Source: Treponema sp. UBA1226 (GTDB lineage Bacteria > Spirochaetota > Spirochaetia > Treponematales > Treponemataceae). From it: 43,705 bases of DNA. The notes beneath the pieces are model-generated. The model saw only the letters and a list, made by a program, of their open reading frames with translations. It had not been told where the DNA came from and made no database searches. Below are positions 40,223-43,705 of this stretch, in pieces. The DNA lies in NCBI GenBank assembly GCA_002309195.1, contig DBWY01000006.1, positions 50,932 through 94,636 of the forward strand. Reading direction: 5' to 3'. Both the position numbers and the translations under genes were made by a program. Numbering within the stretch: the first letter of the stretch is position 1; each line of letters opens with the position of its first letter.

Positions 40223-40933
40223 CTATTTTTTCTTTCCGAGGTAAGCTTCTTTTACAGTATCATTTTCAAGAAGTTCTTTTCCGCTTCCCTTTAATACGAT
40301 TGCTCCGGTTTCGATTACATATGCAATATCTGCAACCTTAAGCGCCATATTTGCATTCTGTTCAATAAGTAAAACCGTAACACCCTGTCTGTTAATCTCA
40401 CGAATAATTTCAAAAATCTGCTGAACGATAAGTGGTGCAAGACCAAGCGAAGGTTCATCAAGCATGAGGATTTTAGGCTTTGACATTAAAGCTCTTCCTA
40501 CTGCAAGCATCTGCTGTTCACCACCAGAAAGAGTTCCTGCATACTGCCATGAGCGTTCTTTAAGACGAGGAAAAAGTTCGTAAACCCATTCCATATCTTT
40601 CTGGATTTCTTCTTTATCTTTTCTAAGATAAGCACCAACTTTTAAGTTTTCCTGAACAGAAAGATCTGTAAATACACGACGACCTTCAGGACTCAATGCA
40701 ATTCCTTCTGCACAGATTTTATTAATCGCAAGAGCCGTAAGTTCTTTACCGTCAAGATTTATAGAACCACTTTCTGCTTTTACAAGACCGCTTATAGTTC
40801 TTAAAAGAGTTGATTTTCCGGCGCCGTTTGCACCGATAAGCGTTACGATTTTTCCGTCAGGAACTTCGATATCAATTCCGCGAAGTGCTTTAATTCCGCC
40901 GTAAGAAACATGTAAATCTTTTATCGTTAACAT
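40223..40933 (-). CDS. livF: Branched-chain amino acid ABC transporter, ATP-binding protein LivF
   Basis: 236 residues from the ATG at 40933, chosen because GGAG lies 7 bases upstream. The longer frame to 40981 adds a stretch of lysines with no ribosome site and overlaps livG. The Walker A loop is IGANGAGKST, the signature LSGGEQQMLAVGRALM, and the Walker B ILMLDEPSLGLAPL. This is the second ATPase of the HAAT family and powers uptake of leucine, isoleucine and valine, or possibly other amino acids, with LivG. It is downstream of livG and upstream of the peptidase. Confidence 0.95.
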   Translation of the reverse strand: MLTIKDLHVSYGGIKALRGIDIEVPDGKIVTLIGANGAGKSTLLRTISGLVKAESGSINLDGKELTALAINKICAEGIALSPEGRRVFTDLSVQENLKVGAYLRKDKEEIQKDMEWVYELFPRLKERSWQYAGTLSGGEQQMLAVGRALMSKPKILMLDEPSLGLAPLIVQQIFEIIREINRQGVTVLLIEQNANMALKVADIAYVIETGAIVLKGSGKELLENDTVKEAYLGKKK

Positions 40934-40946
40934 ACTCTTTCTCCAA

Positions 40947-41789
40947 TCAAGCTTCTTCTTTTTCGCCGAGGTACGCAGCAATTACTTCAGGGTTATTCTG
41001 AACTTCTTCCGGCGTACCGCTTGCAATCAAAGCACCAAAGTTTAAAACATAAATTCTATCCGAAATATCCATTACAAGATCCATATGATGCTCAATCATG
41101 AGAATCGTAAGATTAAAATCTGTCCTTATCTTTTTTATGAATGCAGTCAATTCCTTTGTTTCCTGCGGGTTCATACCGGCTGCAGGTTCGTCAAGCAAAA
41201 GAAGAGACGGCTCTGTTGCAAGAGCACGCGCAATTTCAAGACGGCGCTGGAGACCATAAGGAAGCGATGTACAAAGTTCATTTCTTACTTCCCACAAATC
41301 AAGCATTTTTAAAAGCTCTTCTACTTCTGTGCGCTGTCTTTTTTCTTCTGCGCGGTTTAAGCGGAATGTAGCAGTAAAGATATTACTTGTACGGCGAAGA
41401 TGCTTTGCAATAAGAACATTTGTAAATACATCCTGCGTTTTCCAGAGACGAATATTCTGAAAAGTACGCGCAACACCAAGCTTCGTAATTTTATCAGGAG
41501 TCGGTTCTATTTTCTTAAAATATTTTCCGGCTTCTTTTCCGCCGTAATTCTTTTTCATTTTTCCCGACGGATAGTTTTCTACGATTTCTTTTCCATTAAA
41601 ATATACGGCACCATTTGTAGGTGCGTAAACTCCGGTTACAACGTTAAATGCAGTTGTTTTACCTGCACCGTTTGGTCCGATAAGAGAAACGATTTCTCCT
41701 TTATTAACTTCAAGCGAAAGATTATCAACTGCAACAACGCCGCCAAACTGCATCGTTACATCCTTCATCTGTAAAACATTTTCACTCAT
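40947..41789 (-). CDS. livG: Branched-chain amino acid ABC transporter, ATP-binding protein LivG
   Basis: 280 residues. Walker A IGPNGAGKTTAFNV, signature LPYGLQRRLEIARAL and Walker B LLLLDEPAAGMNPQ. The signature is the LivG form (SYGxQRRxEIARAL) and the GMNPQET motif is characteristic of the family. The extra region around residues 65-100 (KKNYGGKEAGKYFKKIEP) is lysine-rich and not found in most LivG proteins I know. The ATG overlaps the livM stop by four bases (ATGA), and a strong GGAGG site lies 7 bases upstream. Confidence 0.95.
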   Translation of the reverse strand: MSENVLQMKDVTMQFGGVVAVDNLSLEVNKGEIVSLIGPNGAGKTTAFNVVTGVYAPTNGAVYFNGKEIVENYPSGKMKKNYGGKEAGKYFKKIEPTPDKITKLGVARTFQNIRLWKTQDVFTNVLIAKHLRRTSNIFTATFRLNRAEEKRQRTEVEELLKMLDLWEVRNELCTSLPYGLQRRLEIARALATEPSLLLLDEPAAGMNPQETKELTAFIKKIRTDFNLTILMIEHHMDLVMDISDRIYVLNFGALIASGTPEEVQNNPEVIAAYLGEKEEA

Positions 41790-42901
41790 TTTAAAGCCTC
41801 CTTTGATGCGGAGTCTTTTGCATTCACCGTCTTCTTTTTAGAAAACATATTTTTAATTCTCGCCGCTAATCTTGAAAAGCTGAATTCTTTATCGCCCATG
41901 ATTCCTTTCTGGTAAAAAAGAACGATTGCCATAATTACAATTGCAAAAACAACTTTTCTAAATCCCGGCCTGAAAATCTGAATCGTACTGAAATTTAAAT
42001 TTGAATCATCAAGAAAACGCAGCCACCATTCTGAACAAGCGATGAAAAGGAAAGAAGAAATACAACTTCCGGTAATTGATCCGATTCCGCCTATAACTAC
42101 AATAAGAAGAATTTCGTAAGTCATTGCAGAAGTAAACTGCTTTGCCTGAATCGTTGTCTGGAAAATCGCAAGAAGAGCCCCTGAAATTCCTGCAAAGAAA
42201 GATGAAATTACAAATGCAAGCTGCTTGTGTTTTGCAAGATTTATTCCCATTGCCTCTGCTGCAATTTCATCATCACGTATTGCTTTAAATGCTCTTCCGT
42301 AAGTTGAATTTATCAAAAGAACAATGAGCGCTATACATATTATCGCGACTGCAAAATAAAACAGACACGATTTAAATACAGGATATTTTTTTAAGAGGTT
42401 TGAACCATTTGTAATTACACCGATTTTATCCCACTGGAAAATTGCACGTAAAATTTCTGCAAAGCCTAAAGTTGCAATTGCAAGATAGTCAGACTTTAAG
42501 TGTAAAACAGGAAGTCCTATAAGGTATGCAAAAATTGCAGCTACAAGTCCTGCCATTATAAGGGCAACAATAACCGGCACTGTAAACTGGATAAGCCCGC
42601 CGTCAAAGTACTGATAAACCTGAGGACGAATCGCAACCGGAATCGTAAAGATTGCATAAGTATAAGCTCCAAGAAGCATGAATCCTGCCTGACCAAGTGA
42701 GAAAAGACCTGTGAAACCATTTAAAAGGTTCATAGAAACTGCAACAAGAGCATAGATTGCACCTTTCTTTAATACTGTAAAAATCATGCTCGTTTTAGGA
42801 AGAATATGTTCAAGCACTGTTATGACAATAAGAAGAAGTGCAAGAAGTCCAAAGCCGATTATATAATCTTTCTGTTTTTTAGAATCAAGTTTTAAATTCA
42901 T
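41786..42901 (-). CDS. livM: Branched-chain amino acid ABC transporter, permease LivM
   Basis: 371 residues with about nine transmembrane helices, including GFGLLALLLIVITVLEHIL, GAIYALVAVSMNLLNGFTG and ISSFFAGISGALLAIFQ. The HAAT permease signature is LNGFTGLFSLGQAGFMLLGAY, with GYIIG-like and RDDEIAAEAMGINLAKHK segments (the cytoplasmic coupling loop). A basic cytoplasmic tail ends the protein. It starts 3 bases after livH with AAGGTG upstream. It forms the channel with LivH. Confidence 0.95.
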   Translation of the reverse strand: MNLKLDSKKQKDYIIGFGLLALLLIVITVLEHILPKTSMIFTVLKKGAIYALVAVSMNLLNGFTGLFSLGQAGFMLLGAYTYAIFTIPVAIRPQVYQYFDGGLIQFTVPVIVALIMAGLVAAIFAYLIGLPVLHLKSDYLAIATLGFAEILRAIFQWDKIGVITNGSNLLKKYPVFKSCLFYFAVAIICIALIVLLINSTYGRAFKAIRDDEIAAEAMGINLAKHKQLAFVISSFFAGISGALLAIFQTTIQAKQFTSAMTYEILLIVVIGGIGSITGSCISSFLFIACSEWWLRFLDDSNLNFSTIQIFRPGFRKVVFAIVIMAIVLFYQKGIMGDKEFSFSRLAARIKNMFSKKKTVNAKDSASKEALK

Positions 42902-42904
42902 ACA

Positions 42905-43705
42905 CTACACCTTATCCGTCTGCTTTTCACCGAAGATTCCTGTCGGCATAAACATTAAAACTGCAATCAATAAAACAAAGGTAAACGCATCACTGAATGT
43001 AGTCCAGCCTAAACCCTTGATGATGTTTTCGCAGATTCCGATTAAGAATGCTCCGATAACTGCGCCGGGAATTGATCCGATTCCGCCAAATACTGCAGCA
43101 ACGAAAGCCTTAAGTCCCGGCATCGCACCGACTGTCGGTGTAACGCCTGAGTAGTTTGAGAAAAACAGAAGGGATCCTACTGCTGCAAGGAATGAACCGA
43201 TTATAAAAGTTGAACTGATTACAGCGTCAATCTGGATTCCCATAAGTTCAGAAGTTTCAAAATCTTTAGAAACGGCACGCATCGCCATTCCGATTTTTGT
43301 ATGCTTAATAAGATAAACAAGTATTGCAACAAGAAATATAGTTAAAAAAGGTGTAATTACCGTAACTCTTTTTGTAACAGCTCCAAAGATTGTGATTGAG
43401 TCACTTATCCACGGAATTGAAGGAAAGAATTTTGTAAGTCCACCTGTAATATACAAGGCAAAGTTCTGCAAAAGGTAACTCATACCGATTGCACTGATCA
43501 TAATTGACATACGCGGTGCAGTTCTCAAAGGTTTATATGCAACGCGTTCAACAGAAAATCCAAGTAATACCGTAAGAATAATGGTAAATGGAATCGAAAT
43601 CCATAACGGCATTATTGTATAAGAATAAATCATGATGAGTCCTGCTGCCATAAAAACATCACCATGCGCAAAGTTGATCAATCTTAAGATTCCGTAAACC
43701 ATTGT
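42905..43705 (-). CDS. livH: Branched-chain amino acid ABC transporter, permease LivH (runs off right edge)
   Basis: The 3' 266 codons of livH; the frame stays open to base 43705, so the N-terminus is outside the window. The first ATG in view (43702) lies before YGILRLINFAHGDVFM, the conserved LivH motif, and is likely internal. Several transmembrane helices follow, with the coupling-loop sequence AMRAVSKDFETSELMGIQID and the GLKAFVAAVFGGIGSIPGA motif. The C-terminus is FTFVLLIAVLMFMPTGIFGE. A periplasmic binding protein gene (livJ/livK type) is not seen in the window and should lie upstream, beyond the edge. Confidence 0.95.
   Translation of the reverse strand, partial: TMVYGILRLINFAHGDVFMAAGLIMIYSYTIMPLWISIPFTIILTVLLGFSVERVAYKPLRTAPRMSIMISAIGMSYLLQNFALYITGGLTKFFPSIPWISDSITIFGAVTKRVTVITPFLTIFLVAILVYLIKHTKIGMAMRAVSKDFETSELMGIQIDAVISSTFIIGSFLAAVGSLLFFSNYSGVTPTVGAMPGLKAFVAAVFGGIGSIPGAVIGAFLIGICENIIKGLGWTTFSDAFTFVLLIAVLMFMPTGIFGEKQTDKV

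Noticed and set aside
40934..40981. 16-residue N-terminal extension of LivF
   Set aside because: Lysine-rich, overlaps the end of livG, and lacks a ribosome site; the ATG at 40933 has one.
41400..41774. 124-codon plus-strand frame opposite livG
   Set aside because: Antisense to Walker A of LivG and with shadow-frame composition.
1..43705. Mobile elements, CRISPR arrays, tRNAs, rRNAs or riboswitches
   Set aside because: I found no transposase or integrase motifs, no spaced direct repeats, no cloverleaf-like region and no recognisable riboswitch in the intergenic spaces.

Overview
The window looks like a chromosomal segment from a gut or rumen type Treponema (Spirochaetota). The reasons are: the DNA is AT-rich; the lipoprotein has a relaxed, spirochaete-style lipobox; there is a Bat (aerotolerance) operon; GreA is a giant form of about 900 residues; and there is a tandem set of secreted barrel-like proteins beside an MGDG-synthase-like glycosyltransferase. 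The species assignment is inference, because no rRNA gene is present. I see no phage, insertion sequence, CRISPR array, tRNA or rRNA. Gene density is very high and no gene-free stretch exceeds about 210 bases.

Layout. 1-490: 5' part of ileS (minus). 607-3777: secreted protein of unknown function and a long-chain acyl-CoA synthetase (minus). 3938-5110: thiI (plus). 5114-11395: a minus-strand operon of three barrel-like exported proteins followed by a GT28 glycolipid glycosyltransferase. 11455-14338: type 4 uracil-DNA glycosylase and priA (plus). 14325-21169: a long minus-strand run read as a 29-residue mS38/COX24-like ribosomal protein, dxs, folP, cdaA, cdaR (YbbR), acpS, DUF2225 and truA. It joins isoprenoid, folate, c-di-AMP and acyl-carrier functions. 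21377-25064: TPR protein plus giant greA, closed by a strong terminator that probably works in both directions. 25147-32602: moxR, DUF58, a membrane-anchored exported protein, batA, a batB/batC fusion, a batD-like gene with a C-terminal SH3 domain, and smr. 32731-36255: an atypical aminotransferase, an orphan solute-binding lipoprotein and Hsp33 (plus). 36245-39239: exported protein and a YbhJ-like aconitase-family hydratase (minus). 39318-43705: livH (partial), livM, livG, livF and an M28 peptidase (minus), a branched-chain amino acid uptake and peptide-processing cluster.

The most unusual signals are these. (1) Several genes have near-consensus sigma-70 promoters whose -10 box ends only 6 to 11 bases before the start codon, usually with no Shine-Dalgarno sequence, which predicts leaderless or nearly leaderless mRNAs; one 59-bp intergenic region holds two interleaved divergent promoters of this kind. 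(2) A 29-codon mS38/COX24-like ribosomal gene leads the dxs operon. (3) CdaA carries HDAA where the family normally has HDGA. (4) FolP has a non-canonical loop 1. (5) BatB is fused to BatC across what looks like a retained internal lipoprotein signal. (6) dxs has no convincing canonical start codon. I did not find a clearly new multi-gene defence or mobile system; most of the window is housekeeping DNA.
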